Shown one piece after another: positions 1-8,281 of a stretch of DNA of 64,000 nucleotides (within the stretch, counting starts at the first letter, position 1; every line of letters begins with the position of its first letter). Below the pieces are notes generated by a model that was not told the DNA's origin, ran no database searches, and saw nothing but the letters and a program-made list of their open reading frames with translations. Source of the stretch: Vampirovibrio sp. (GTDB lineage: Bacteria > Cyanobacteriota > Vampirovibrionia > Vampirovibrionales > JAJTHC01); contig JACEUU010000002.1 of NCBI GenBank assembly GCA_024998755.1, forward strand, positions 1 to 64,000, given 5' to 3'. The translations under genes and the position numbers were made by a program.

Positions 1-38
1 TTAGAAGGGAAGTTATAATTGCCGGATACCATCATCAT
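1..38 (-). CDS. 5' end of an unknown gene running off the left edge
   Basis: On the minus strand, three consecutive ATG codons (38-30) open a frame with no stop up to the window edge (12 codons, MMMVSGNYNFPS). An AAAGG-type ribosome-binding sequence lies about 10 bases upstream. The tandem ATG matches the start style of many firm genes in this window, which is the main reason to call it. The product cannot be identified from 12 residues. Confidence 0.4.
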   Translation of the reverse strand, partial: MMMVSGNYNFPS

Positions 39-191
39 TGCATTGGTTACCTTTCATTGGTTGGAAAGTAGTCGTTATTTCATAAAGAAAAGAAGGGGCT
101 AGTTTGTTAAAGGTATCGGTCGACACGGGTGTTTTATTGTGTAACTGTTACTAAACTGTTACATTTAAGGGTCTTCTATTCGCTCGGTTTA

Positions 192-200
192 TGGTATACT
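192..200 (+). promoter_or_regulatory. extended -10 promoter of lspA-rluD
   Basis: TGGTATACT (TG at 192-193, hexamer 195-200) is a good extended -10 element; no convincing -35 hexamer lies upstream. Transcription would start near 207, ahead of both candidate lspA starts. Similar TGnTAnAAT boxes precede asnS and mqnA. Confidence 0.4.
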
Positions 201-303
201 CAACCCAGTTTTTCTTCTCTTAACTACGATGAAAGTCCTTTCCGTGTTTTTCTTTCAACCACAAACTGATGCTAACATTTGTGCCACCCACAAGGTGAAA
301 TCT

Positions 304-873
304 ATGCAGTTGAAGCTAACGGCTATCGCATTAGATGCCCTCCTTATTGAAGGGTTGATAAAAATAGTGGTCATGGTTGCCATGCCTGTTGGTACTGCTA
401 TTACGCTAATACCTTCGTGGTTGGCTTTATGGCATACGGAAAACAAGGGCATTGCCTTTAGTGCGTTGGCAACTTTGCCCATGTGGATGATTAGCCTTCT
501 AACAGGCTTGTTACTGCTAGGTATGACTTGGTATGTTTATAAGAAGGTTGTGTTAAAATCGCCGGTTCAAGTTGTTAGTTTGGCTTTACTGCTTGCTGGC
601 GGATGGAACAATTGGCTAGACCGAACCCTAACAGGGGCGGTTACGGATTATATTGCCGTTGCCCAGTTTCCTGTTCTTAACTTGGCAGATGTGTTTATTT
701 CAGAGGGATGCTTTTTATTGTTAGCTTATACCTTATTGCCTTACTACTTTACGCAAGCCCCATTGGCTGAAACGGAAAGTCAAACCCCTTATTTAGACCA
801 CGAAACCCAAACCGTGATGTGTGCAAGCGATGTTGCCAAACTGACCGCTACCCATCCCGTGCAATCGAATTAA
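304..873 (+). CDS. lspA: lipoprotein signal peptidase (signal peptidase II)
   Basis: Integral inner-membrane aspartyl protease that cleaves the signal peptide of prolipoproteins after diacylglyceryl transfer. Four hydrophobic segments are visible. Family motifs are present: NKGIAFS (residues 47-53), GGWNNWLDR (99-107) and VLNLAD (124-129); Asp106 and Asp129 are the expected catalytic pair. The frame is open back to an ATG at 229, but ATG 304 has a strong AAGGTG ribosome-binding site five bases upstream and gives 189 residues, closer to the usual 160-170, so 304 is preferred. A soluble tail of about 40 residues follows the last membrane segment. rluD starts three bases after the stop, suggesting one operon. 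Confidence 0.85.
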   Translation: MQLKLTAIALDALLIEGLIKIVVMVAMPVGTAITLIPSWLALWHTENKGIAFSALATLPMWMISLLTGLLLLGMTWYVYKKVVLKSPVQVVSLALLLAGGWNNWLDRTLTGAVTDYIAVAQFPVLNLADVFISEGCFLLLAYTLLPYYFTQAPLAETESQTPYLDHETQTVMCASDVAKLTATHPVQSN

Positions 874-875
874 TC

Positions 876-1901
876 ATGATGATAGTAGAACAACCTTCCG
901 TTGATGATGTTGAACTTTCTGAAGACCACCTCGAACCGCTCCGTTTTGTTATTACGGCGGATTTAGTGGGCGTTCGGTTGGATAAGGCATTAACGGTGCT
1001 GGCTACCCCGCTTTGTTCTCGGGAACACCTAAAGACCCTCATTTTAGAGGGGTGTGTTCACCTCAATGGAAAAATCTTAAAAAAGCCGTCGCATAAACTG
1101 GAAAACTTGCCTGAACACAGTGAAATCCACCTGTTTTTACCGCCAGATGAACCCTTGAATATGCCCCATTACAACTTTCCGTTGGATGTCGTTTTTGAAG
1201 ACGAGCATTTATTGGTCATCAACAAACCCTGCGGTATGCTAACGCACCCTACGGGTCGGCATCAGCCAGATACGTTGGTTAATGCGTTGTTGCACCATTG
1301 CGAAGGCAATTTGTCTTCCATTAACGGGGTTATTCGCCCTGGTATTGTGCATCGGCTTGATAGAGATACCGAGGGGTTGTTGGTGGTGGCTAAAAATAAC
1401 GTGGCACACCAACACCTTAGCCAGCAGTTGAAAACCAAAACCATGCGTCGGGAATATTATGCTATTGTGCAGGGAGCATTTGCTCAACCCAGCGGGCTGG
1501 TGGATTTCCCGATTGGGCGGCATCCTAACCATCGTCAGAAGATGATGGCGAACCCAACTAGCACGCCTAGCCGAACGGCGTTGACGCATTACACCGTGCA
1601 GGAAACGTTGGCTGATAAGTTTGCGTGGATTCATTGCCAGTTGGCAACAGGGCGAACGCATCAAATTCGGGTACATTTAACGGCGATTGGGCACCCTTTG
1701 GTGGGCGATGTGCTTTATGGTACGGGGCTGGAAAAGAATTGGAAGCAGTTGGAAACGGATGCGGGCTTGTTGGGGCAGGCGTTGCAGGCGTTTCGGTTGA
1801 CGCTGGCTCACCCTGTTTCGGGCGAAACCATGGTGTTTGAACGCCCCAAATCCCCCCGTTTGCTGAAAACATGGCAGGTGCTAGCCTCCTTGGTTGGGTA
1901 G
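876..1901 (+). CDS. rluD: RluA/RluD-family 23S rRNA pseudouridine synthase
   Basis: Converts uridines of 23S rRNA to pseudouridine. An N-terminal S4-like RNA-binding domain (about 31-90, containing the RLDKAL motif) is followed by the catalytic domain. The signature HRLDRDTEGLL contains catalytic Asp162, and the later GRTHQIRVHL block is typical of the RluA/C/D group. The start is the ATG ATG pair at 876, three bases after lspA; the upstream extension of the open frame overlaps lspA and is not needed. At 341 residues it fits RluD or RluC length. The exact target uridines cannot be assigned from sequence alone. The lspA-rluD pairing is also common in other bacteria. Confidence 0.85.
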   Translation: MMIVEQPSVDDVELSEDHLEPLRFVITADLVGVRLDKALTVLATPLCSREHLKTLILEGCVHLNGKILKKPSHKLENLPEHSEIHLFLPPDEPLNMPHYNFPLDVVFEDEHLLVINKPCGMLTHPTGRHQPDTLVNALLHHCEGNLSSINGVIRPGIVHRLDRDTEGLLVVAKNNVAHQHLSQQLKTKTMRREYYAIVQGAFAQPSGLVDFPIGRHPNHRQKMMANPTSTPSRTALTHYTVQETLADKFAWIHCQLATGRTHQIRVHLTAIGHPLVGDVLYGTGLEKNWKQLETDAGLLGQALQAFRLTLAHPVSGETMVFERPKSPRLLKTWQVLASLVG

Positions 1902-1904
1902 TTT

Positions 1905-2195
1905 TTAAGAAGCTAACCGTTCTACTGTAATGTGTTGTTGTTTTGCCAGCCATAAATCAACGCTTAGTTGCAAATTCAACCAAAATTCGGCGGTTGTGCC
2001 AAACGTATCGGCTAAAACCAATGCAGATTCTGGCGTAATGGCTCGTTTTCCGTGAATAATTTCCGAAATTTTAGCGGGAGTCCAGCCCGTGTGTTCAGCT
2101 AACATTTTCTGGGTTACTTTGGCTGGTTTTAGAAATTCTTCCAATAAAATCTCGCCAGCTAGCGTGGGGCATCTGTGGGTGGGTAGTTTAGTCAT
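1905..2195 (-). CDS. higA: HigA-type antitoxin, Xre-family DNA-binding protein
   Basis: A 96-residue protein with one helix-turn-helix (about residues 27-52) and the HigA signature EEFLKP followed by ISEIIHGKRAITPE and TTAEFWLNLQ. It should neutralise the HigB toxin encoded 37 bases upstream in the same operon and repress the operon. Here the toxin gene comes first, as is usual for higBA. The gene is tail-to-tail with rluD, only three bases apart. Confidence 0.88.
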   Translation of the reverse strand: MTKLPTHRCPTLAGEILLEEFLKPAKVTQKMLAEHTGWTPAKISEIIHGKRAITPESALVLADTFGTTAEFWLNLQLSVDLWLAKQQHITVERLAS

Positions 2196-2232
2196 AGTTT
2201 AGTTGATCCTTTTTAGTATTTTAATAGGGTGT

Positions 2233-2523
2233 TTAATGATAATCAATAATTTCAGCATCAATTGCATGACCATTGACCCATGTAAAACAGAGTCGCCATT
2301 GGTCGTTAATCCGAATGCTAAATTGTCCTTTTCTATCACCTTTTAAGGCTTCAAGACGGTTTCTCGGGGGTACTAATAAATCAGAAACTTCTACAGCACT
2401 GTTTAGCATATCTAATTTTCGCCTAGCTACTTTAACCACTGTTGGTGGGAGTTTTTTGACAGTTTTTGTGTTAGTTCCATTGAAAATATCTTCGGCTAAC
2501 GCATTTTTAAAGGTTTTAATCAT
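2233..2523 (-). CDS. higB: HigB/RelE-superfamily toxin
   Basis: Ribosome-dependent mRNA interferase-type toxin of the HigB (plasmid maintenance killer) group, 96 residues from ATG 2523. The family core is clear: RKLDMLNSA, LEALKGDRKGQFSIRINDQWRLCF and a C-terminal AEIIDYH. The frame is open 20 codons further upstream, but that extension crosses the operator palindromes, and ATG 2523 has an AAGGA ribosome-binding site, so the short form is chosen. It is co-transcribed with higA. Confidence 0.85.
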   Translation of the reverse strand: MIKTFKNALAEDIFNGTNTKTVKKLPPTVVKVARRKLDMLNSAVEVSDLLVPPRNRLEALKGDRKGQFSIRINDQWRLCFTWVNGHAIDAEIIDYH

Positions 2524-2533
2524 GGGTTTTTCC

Positions 2534-2575
2534 TTATCGGTAAGCGATAACTTTATTATTATCGATAAACGATAA
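2534..2575 (-). promoter_or_regulatory. double palindromic operator upstream of higBA
   Basis: Two perfect inverted repeats TTATCG-N5-CGATAA (2534-2550 and 2559-2575), 25 bp centre to centre, lie immediately upstream of the higB start and over its likely promoter. Two operators spaced about 2.4 helical turns fit cooperative binding by a HigA dimer or the HigBA complex. The assignment to HigA is inferred from position and from the known autoregulation of the family. Confidence 0.7.
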
Positions 2576-2633
2576 TTTTGCAACCCCTCTACTTGAAATT
2601 TTCACATTGCCCCCACACAACCCGCTGAAAATC

Positions 2634-2642
2634 TGTTAGAAT
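2634..2642 (+). promoter_or_regulatory. extended -10 promoter of asnS
   Basis: TGTTAGAAT (hexamer TAGAAT at 2637-2642) lies 48 bases before the asnS start. No strong -35 hexamer is seen. Confidence 0.4.
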
Positions 2643-2689
2643 AGAGGGTAAATTAATTAATCTATCTGTTTTTAAAGGATACCTCCACC

Positions 2690-4036
2690 ATGATGATGAT
2701 GACCTTCAGCCCACCCCCATTGGCTACCCCCACCCCTAATTTACCCGTTGTTCGTATAACAGAAGTAGCTCAACACCTCGGGGAAACCGTTCGCTTGCAA
2801 GGGTGGCTTTACAACAAACGCTCTAGCGGAAAACTGCAATTCCTGCAACTTCGCGATGGGTCTGGGGTCATTCAGTGCGTAGTGTTTAAGGGCGATGTAC
2901 CGGAATTCATCTTTGAAGAAGCAGGGCATATTGGTCAAGAAACCTCAATTTGGGTGGAAGGTACGGTTAAAGAAGATACTCGGTCTGCTTTGGGGTTTGA
3001 ACTATCCGTTTCGCAACTGGGTGTTATTAGCCATTCGTATGATTTTCCTATTTCCCCCAAAGAACATGGGGTGGCATTTTTGATGGAAAACCGGCATTTG
3101 TGGTTGCGGTCTGCCCGCCAAGTGGCTATTTTAAAAATCCGAGCCACGTTAATGAAAGCCATCCGTCAGTATTTTGATGACCGTGGTTTTACCAATGTCG
3201 ACGCCCCCATTTTCACGCCCAACGCTTGCGAAGGCACTAGCAATTTATTTGAAGTGGAATACTTTGAAAAAACCGCCTATCTTACCCAAAGCGGACAATT
3301 ATACATGGAAGCGGCAGCCATGGCGTTGGGCAAGGTGTACTGTTTCGGGCCTGTTTTTCGGGCAGAAAAAAGTAAAACCCGTCGGCATTTAACTGAATTT
3401 TGGATGGTTGAACCGGAAATGGCGTTTGTGGAACATGAAGAAAACTTGCAAGTAGCCAGCGAATTGATTGCGTTTGCGGTGCAAGCCGTTGTGCAACAGT
3501 GCCAAGCGGAATTGGTGGTTTTAGAACGAGATGTGGCGAAACTAGAAGCCATCACCTTGCCGTTTCCTCGGATAACTTATGACGAGGCAATTAAGATTTT
3601 GCATCATCATGGGCGTACCGACGTGGTTTGGGGCGATGATTTGGGGGGCGATGAGGAAACCTTGGTTTCCCAAGCGTTTGATAAACCGGTGATTATTGAA
3701 AAATACCCTGTAACGTTGAAGCCGTTTTACATGAAGCGGAATCCTGAAAACCCTCAGCAGGTGTTGAATATGGATATTATTGCTCCTGAAGGCTATGGCG
3801 AAATTGTGGGGGGTAGCCAGCGGGAAGATGATTTGGCGGTGTTGGAAGGCTTAATTGCGGAACATGGGTTGGATGAAGATGTGTTTCGGTGGTATTTGGA
3901 TTTACGCACTTATGGGTCTGTACCCCATTCGGGCTTTGGTTTGGGGTTGGAGCGTTTGGTGGCTTGGGTTTGTGGGTTGCATCATGTGCGGGAATGTATC
4001 CCCTTCCCAAGGTTGATGGATAGGTTAAGCCCTTAG
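2690..4036 (+). CDS. asnS: asparaginyl-tRNA synthetase
   Basis: Class II aminoacyl-tRNA synthetase that charges tRNA-Asn. An N-terminal OB-fold anticodon-binding domain (about 20-115) precedes the catalytic core. Motif 2 is [15 protein letters not shown] (223-237), motif 3 is [10 protein letters not shown] (415-424), and MENRHLWLR is characteristic of AsnRS rather than AspRS. Length is 448 residues. It starts with four consecutive ATG codons (2690-2701); the AAAGGA ribosome-binding sequence at 2674-2679 is best spaced for the first or second. The presence of AsnRS implies that Asn-tRNA need not come from the amidotransferase route. Confidence 0.92.
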   Translation: MMMMTFSPPPLATPTPNLPVVRITEVAQHLGETVRLQGWLYNKRSSGKLQFLQLRDGSGVIQCVVFKGDVPEFIFEEAGHIGQETSIWVEGTVKEDTRSALGFELSVSQLGVISHSYDFPISPKEHGVAFLMENRHLWLRSARQVAILKIRATLMKAIRQYFDDRGFTNVDAPIFTPNACEGTSNLFEVEYFEKTAYLTQSGQLYMEAAAMALGKVYCFGPVFRAEKSKTRRHLTEFWMVEPEMAFVEHEENLQVASELIAFAVQAVVQQCQAELVVLERDVAKLEAITLPFPRITYDEAIKILHHHGRTDVVWGDDLGGDEETLVSQAFDKPVIIEKYPVTLKPFYMKRNPENPQQVLNMDIIAPEGYGEIVGGSQREDDLAVLEGLIAEHGLDEDVFRWYLDLRTYGSVPHSGFGLGLERLVAWVCGLHHVRECIPFPRLMDRLSP

Positions 4037-4125
4037 GCTACTTTAGTTTTGGGCGTTGCGTGCGGTGAAGACCCGCCCGCCGTTACCCCCTGCTTCGCAC
4101 TCAACCCCGCCGGCCCTCACCCTAG

Positions 4126-4146
4126 CCCTCTCCCAGAGGGAGAGGG
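4126..4146. repeat. GC-rich hairpin repeat
   Basis: Perfect 9-bp inverted repeat CCCTCTCCC / GGGAGAGGG with a 3-base loop (4126-4146), 90 bp downstream of asnS. It is not followed by a T-run, so it is more likely an interspersed palindromic repeat than an intrinsic terminator. Confidence 0.55.
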
Positions 4147-4244
4147 AACTATGAACTCTAGTAATGGCGGGTTTTCGCCCTATCGGGTGGGGCAACTAAC
4201 GCTTTAGAAACGGGCGGATGCAGTCAGCCCCTACACAATAGCCT

Positions 4245-4496
4245 AAACCATCGTCATGTTGAGCTTGTCGAAACATCCCCTTAGACCAATTATAGTATTT
4301 TGAATAATTAACCACCTATTTTAATGTAGGGGCGTAATTTATTACGCCCCTACACAATCCCCAAAAGGATGCGTTGCCCTGCATAGACCGTAGGGCTAGT
4401 AAATCGCACCCCTACAGAGAAGCAGAAGAAAGAAACACTTCAAAATACTATACAGAGAACGAGATTCCTCGGCTACGCTCGGAATGACAAGACGAT
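4245..4496. repeat. palindromic GTCATGTTGAGC-type repeat, interrupted
   Basis: The left arm (about 4254-4281, CGTCATGTTGAGC then GAAACATCCCC) and the right arm (about 4461-4494, GATTCCTCGGCTACGCTCGGAATGAC) match the two arms of the intact element at 5575-5643. The 162-bp repeat at 4291-4452 lies between them, so this copy appears to have been split by insertion. The rest of the non-coding stretch 4037-4526 holds further GTAGGGGCG-type fragments and no gene. Confidence 0.5.
4291..4452. mobile_element. 162-bp MITE-like element with 14-bp terminal inverted repeats
   Basis: It is bounded by perfect inverted repeats TATAGTATTTTGAA (4291-4304) and TTCAAAATACTATA (4439-4452). The interior contains a perfect 14-bp palindrome arm pair TGTAGGGGCGTAAT / ATTACGCCCCTACA (4325-4354) and a CATAGACCG-TAGGGCTA block that also occurs in the 161-bp elements near 58 and 60 kb, which have different termini. 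No ORF is present. Confidence 0.6.
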
Positions 4497-4526
4497 TTAA
4501 TTCTTTGCCTACCCCATAACTGGTGG

Positions 4527-5453
4527 TTATGGTTGCGGTTGAGGCTTTTTATTGCCCACTGAATACCCAATCCATGCACCAGCGGCCACCGTTGCTGCCG
4601 TAAGAGCGGCAATCCATCCCACTTTTCTACCTGCTCCGTGTAGCAGGTTTTCGATGCCTTCGGGGTTTTTTAACCCTTTAAATTTGTCAAAAGCATCCAT
4701 TGCTTTAACTTGGTCGCTCATTAACATTTTTTTCAACTCCTCAACATTGGTTGGGTTAATATGAGGCTTTGTATCATCCTTTATCAATCCTAGCAAATGG
4801 TCAGATTCTTTTAACACCATTTTACCGTCTGCATCTTTCACCACATTAAAGGCAATAGTTTCTTTAGTACTGCTTACCTGTACACTGTTTTTATCTGTAT
4901 GAACCCCAAATTTTTCTCCTGCATTTATGGCTAATGCATCCATAGAACCTTGCTTTAAAGTAATATCACTCCCAGCCTCAATAAATCTGGTCAACAACTG
5001 TCCTTCATGCGGAGATTTGACAAAATGATTCCACTCCTTATCACCAACTTTGATTTCCCCTACAATGTCTTTTACCTTGTATTTTCCATCGGCTTTTTCC
5101 ATTGTGTAAGTGTAGCCATCGTGCATAACCTTATCGCCTTCAATGGTTACAACATCTGTTTTCCCCGCTTTTACTTTCAGTTCCGTGGGTTGGTTCAGCG
5201 GCACAAACGCAGACCCTAAACCCCCAACAAACAATCCAGTACCACCACCAACCAACGTTGAAGCGATGGGGAATACGGATTTATCGGTTGGCGTTGCCAT
5301 GGGGGTAAAGGTATCACCTTCTTCCGCTTGGGCTTTGCGGGGTATCCCTGCTGGGGTTTGGTCTTTAGACAATTGGTTATTGTTGAATTGGGTATTAACG
5401 CCATTGTTGTTGAATGGCATCGCATTAAAATTGCCGCTAGAAATACTACTCAT
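4527..5453 (-). CDS. unknown protein with two Gly/Ala-rich membrane segments
   Basis: Not recognised as a known family. The 308 residues comprise an Asn/Gln-rich disordered N-terminus (1-60), a Gly-rich hydrophobic segment (about 63-86, VGGGTGLFVGGLGSAFV), a soluble middle of about 190 residues with a charged, beta-like pattern, and a C-terminal membrane segment (about 283-303) followed by a short Lys/Pro/Gln tail. The plan resembles the protein at 44308-45705 and, in part, those at 36779-37870 and 30577-33960. It probably spans a membrane twice with the middle domain on one face. No partner genes lie next to it. Confidence 0.65.
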   Translation of the reverse strand: MSSISSGNFNAMPFNNNGVNTQFNNNQLSKDQTPAGIPRKAQAEEGDTFTPMATPTDKSVFPIASTLVGGGTGLFVGGLGSAFVPLNQPTELKVKAGKTDVVTIEGDKVMHDGYTYTMEKADGKYKVKDIVGEIKVGDKEWNHFVKSPHEGQLLTRFIEAGSDITLKQGSMDALAINAGEKFGVHTDKNSVQVSSTKETIAFNVVKDADGKMVLKESDHLLGLIKDDTKPHINPTNVEELKKMLMSDQVKAMDAFDKFKGLKNPEGIENLLHGAGRKVGWIAALTAATVAAGAWIGYSVGNKKPQPQP

Positions 5454-5574
5454 CCTTAATTATCTCCTTGTTTATACCTAATTCACACCACTGTTGAGGT
5501 ATTATAATTAAACACACTATCAGCATAAAAACCCCATCCCACTAAAAATGTGCTAGCAAGAATCAAAAAGCAAC

Positions 5575-5643
5575 GTCATGTTGAGCAAATGCGAAACATC
5601 CCCTGAGACGCTAAGGGGATTCCTCGGCTATGCTCGGAATGAC
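5575..5643. repeat. 69-bp palindromic interspersed repeat
   Basis: An imperfect inverted repeat begins GTCATGTTGAGC and ends CTCGGAATGAC, with a central CCCC-TGAGACGCTAA-GGGG. It belongs to the same family as the split copy at 4245-4496 and is related in layout to the long perfect palindrome at 36697-36765. It lies upstream of the minus-strand gene at 4527-5453. Confidence 0.55.
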
Positions 5644-5704
5644 AAAACACGCTATTGAATCTATGAATGGGTACTAGAACTGACCCTTGATTTCCTCCCC
5701 ACAA

Positions 5705-5885
5705 TTCAAGTGCTTCTTGAAAAAATGGGATTTATTCAACCGACACTTGAAATGGTGGTAAAGAATCAAGTTTAGCCTCTGGCTAAAATGCTTGAAACCT
5801 AATCATTAGTAGCATCTTCAGGTTTTAAGTTGCTTAAACTGTCTTTAATCTTGAAATTTACCCTTTATTTCAAGTGGCACTTGAA
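5705..5885. promoter_or_regulatory. cluster of TTCAAGTG / CACTTGAA half-sites upstream of selO
   Basis: A perfect 17-bp palindrome TTCAAGTG-G-CACTTGAA lies at 5869-5885, about 100 bp before selO. Additional half-sites occur at 5705-5712 and 5744-5751, and shorter CAAGT boxes lie around them; a CACTTGAA(A)TGGTGGTAAA block occurs twice. This looks like a multi-site operator or a decayed repeat. No regulator gene is adjacent. The remainder of the 530-bp gap 5454-5983 shows no gene. Confidence 0.4.
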
Positions 5886-5983
5886 TGGTGGGTAAACAAT
5901 CAAGTTTTTTGGGTATTTTGCTTCTTTTTTGTTACCATTGAAGTATGAAATTCCCTTAAAATCATTTTAGAAAAAACCACAAA

Positions 5984-7543
5984 ATGTCTGATATTCACCC
6001 ACCCCTCCCTTGGGATTTTTCGTTTTTAGAACCGTTTGAATCGGTAAAATCCCCTGATTTTATTAGCTTCTTGCCCCCATCCCCCCTCTCAACCCCAGTG
6101 CAATGGGGGCATTATAATCACGCTTTTGCTGAAGAACTGGGTTTAGGGGCAATTCCCCCTGAAATTCTTTTACCAGTCCTCAGCGGAAATGCCGTTCTTA
6201 CTGGGTCTACACCGTATGCGGTGGTTTATTCAGGGCATCAATTTGGCTATTACGTTCCCCAATTGGGCGATGGTAGAGCGACTACGATTGGCACACTATC
6301 AACGGCTTCCATGGGGCTACAAACCTTGCAGTTAAAGGGGGCAGGGCAAACGCCTTATTCCCGTATGGGCGATGGGCGGGCGGTTTTGCGTTCCAGCATT
6401 CGGGAATATTTATGCAGTGAAGCGATGCAAGCCTTGGGCATTCCCACCACTCGGGCGTTGAGCTTAACCGTGGCGTTAGATGAACCCATTTACCGCGAAA
6501 CCATTGAGCCTGCGGCGGTTGTGTGTAGGGTTGCTCCGTCGTTTTTGCGGTTTGGCAATTTTCAATTTTGGGCGAAATTGGGGCGTGTTGATGTTTTAAC
6601 CGCACTGGCTGATTACACCATTAATCACCATATGCCTGAAATCAAATCGGCTGAAAACCCTTATACGGCATTGGTTTTAACTGTTGTGGAACGCACGGCA
6701 ATATTGATGGCTCAATGGCAAAGCGTCGGGTTCTGCCACGGCGTAATGAATACCGATAATATGAGTATCCTAGGTTTGACGCTGGATTACGGGCCTTTCG
6801 GCTTTTTAGATGCCTTTGACCCCGCCCATATTTGTAACCATAGCGATAATGGGGGGCGTTACGCTTATAATCAGCAACCCGCCGTGGGGCAGTGGAATGT
6901 GATGCAGTTTGTCAACGCCATCAAGCCGATTTTAGGTATTTCAGCAGACCAGTGGGAAGCCTTTGAAGACAAGTGTTTACGGCTTTATGAAACGAGCTTC
7001 TACAAGGCTTTTATGGGGCTTTATACCCAAAAATTAGGGTTGCCAACTTCCGTCATGAGCGAACCTTTTTTGAAGCAATTACTCCAGTGGATGGCGATTT
7101 TCCAGGTGGATTATACCAATACCTTCCGTGGGTTTAGCCAGTTGCAAGCCCTTTTAAACGCTAGTTCTGCCAATGGTTTAGCGACGAATGAAGCCATTCT
7201 TGCTTGGAAACAACAAACGCTGGGTGAAGGGTGTGTTAATCCTGAAAAAGAAGGATTGGTAGATGCGTGGTTAGTGGCTTATCAAGCCTTGTTATTGGCA
7301 GATACTGGGGTTTGCATAGAAGAACGTAAACGGCAAATGGATGCAGTGAATCCTAAGTTTCTTTTGCGGAATTACTTATTACAAGAAGCCATCGTTCAAG
7401 CCGAAGCAGGCGATTTCTCTGAAATAGACCGATTATTTCAGTTAATGAATGCCCCGTTTGATGAGCACCCTGAATTTGAAGCCCATTACACGCAACCCCC
7501 GCCTTCTTGGGCGAAAGCCTTGTGCATCAGCTGTTCATCGTAA
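5984..7543 (+). CDS. selO: SelO/YdiU-family pseudokinase-like protein AMPylase
   Basis: SelO has a kinase fold with reversed ATP orientation and transfers AMP to Ser/Thr/Tyr of target proteins; in known systems it acts in redox stress. Diagnostic blocks are YSGHQFGYYVPQLGDGRA (82-99), LKGAGQTPYSRMGDGRAVLRSS (117-138) and HGVMNTDNMSILG (252-264) with the following LDYGPFGF metal-binding block. At 519 residues it is full length. The C-terminus ends CISCSS, a Cys in the region where eukaryotic SelO has selenocysteine. The start at 5984 is the first ATG, and the stop abuts the rdgB stop. Confidence 0.9.
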   Translation: MSDIHPPLPWDFSFLEPFESVKSPDFISFLPPSPLSTPVQWGHYNHAFAEELGLGAIPPEILLPVLSGNAVLTGSTPYAVVYSGHQFGYYVPQLGDGRATTIGTLSTASMGLQTLQLKGAGQTPYSRMGDGRAVLRSSIREYLCSEAMQALGIPTTRALSLTVALDEPIYRETIEPAAVVCRVAPSFLRFGNFQFWAKLGRVDVLTALADYTINHHMPEIKSAENPYTALVLTVVERTAILMAQWQSVGFCHGVMNTDNMSILGLTLDYGPFGFLDAFDPAHICNHSDNGGRYAYNQQPAVGQWNVMQFVNAIKPILGISADQWEAFEDKCLRLYETSFYKAFMGLYTQKLGLPTSVMSEPFLKQLLQWMAIFQVDYTNTFRGFSQLQALLNASSANGLATNEAILAWKQQTLGEGCVNPEKEGLVDAWLVAYQALLLADTGVCIEERKRQMDAVNPKFLLRNYLLQEAIVQAEAGDFSEIDRLFQLMNAPFDEHPEFEAHYTQPPPSWAKALCISCSS

Positions 7544-8281
7544 TTAACGCCCCCGAAAAAAGGTGGCAACTTGGGCTAAAGCTTTGCCTCTGTGGCTAAT
7601 GGCGTTTTTTTCAGCCATGCTCCACTGTGCCATGGTTCGGTCTGAAAGTTCGCCTGTAGCTTCGTCAATCCCAAAAGAAATAAGAGGGTAAACCATTGGG
7701 TCATACCCAAACCCATTCGTCCCAAGCAGTTCAGGCGTTGGAGCAACGCTAACAGGACAAAGCCCTTCCATCGTATGCATTTTGCCAGATGAAACTTCTA
7801 ACAACACCATTGCACAATGATAAGCCCCTTTACGATTAGGGTTATCTCCTAACAAGCGAAAAACTGCCATACACCGCTGCGGATGCGTAATAGGGCTTTC
7901 AAAAGCTGGTGCATCTTCATCTTCTCCCAACAAAAGGCCTCGTCGTTCCGTCGTTAACCACCGATTAGACTGCACCCCCGGAAAAAGCGGCAACCCATAC
8001 TGCCCTGCCAAGGCCTCGACGGAAAAGCCCGAATCATCGCCCAAAACCCACTGGCAATTGGCATCTTTGGCTTGTTGGTAGGCGAATTGCACTTTCAATA
8101 GGGCATTGGCGGTAAAGGTATCGCCTGTTTCTTCCAGCCCCTCAAGGCTTTTGGGTAATACCACTGTGATGGGTAAATTTTCCTGCGTGAAATACGCCTG
8201 CATTTCTTCCAGCTTATGGACATTTTCAGACGCTATCATTAAGCGGATGGTGGTTGGTGAAGTGGGGGGTGTTTGGTGCAT
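7544..8281 (-). CDS. rdgB: RdgB/HAM1-family non-canonical purine NTP pyrophosphatase
   Basis: Hydrolyses dITP, XTP and related damaged nucleotides to monophosphates, protecting DNA. The family motifs are ASENVHKLEEM (the TGNxxKxxE block), DTFTANALLK, DDSGFSVEAL and FPGVQSNRW, with SHRGKAL near the end. The start is set at ATG 8281: the first beta-strand IRLMIAS must be included, which excludes the ATG at 8239 even though that one forms a TAATG overlap with the upstream gene. The chosen start overlaps the upstream gene by 43 bp. It is somewhat longer (246 residues) than the usual 195-210, with an insertion around residues 105-125. Confidence 0.87.
   Translation of the reverse strand: MHQTPPTSPTTIRLMIASENVHKLEEMQAYFTQENLPITVVLPKSLEGLEETGDTFTANALLKVQFAYQQAKDANCQWVLGDDSGFSVEALAGQYGLPLFPGVQSNRWLTTERRGLLLGEDEDAPAFESPITHPQRCMAVFRLLGDNPNRKGAYHCAMVLLEVSSGKMHTMEGLCPVSVAPTPELLGTNGFGYDPMVYPLISFGIDEATGELSDRTMAQWSMAEKNAISHRGKALAQVATFFRGR

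Noticed and set aside
1239-1953. Several antisense frames over rluD and other conserved genes
   Set aside because: They are shadows of strongly conserved coding sequence on the other strand without starts or motifs of their own.
8237-8241. TAATG overlap as the rdgB start
   Set aside because: Starting there would remove the first beta-strand (IRLMIAS) before the substrate-binding SENVHK motif; ATG 8281 keeps it.
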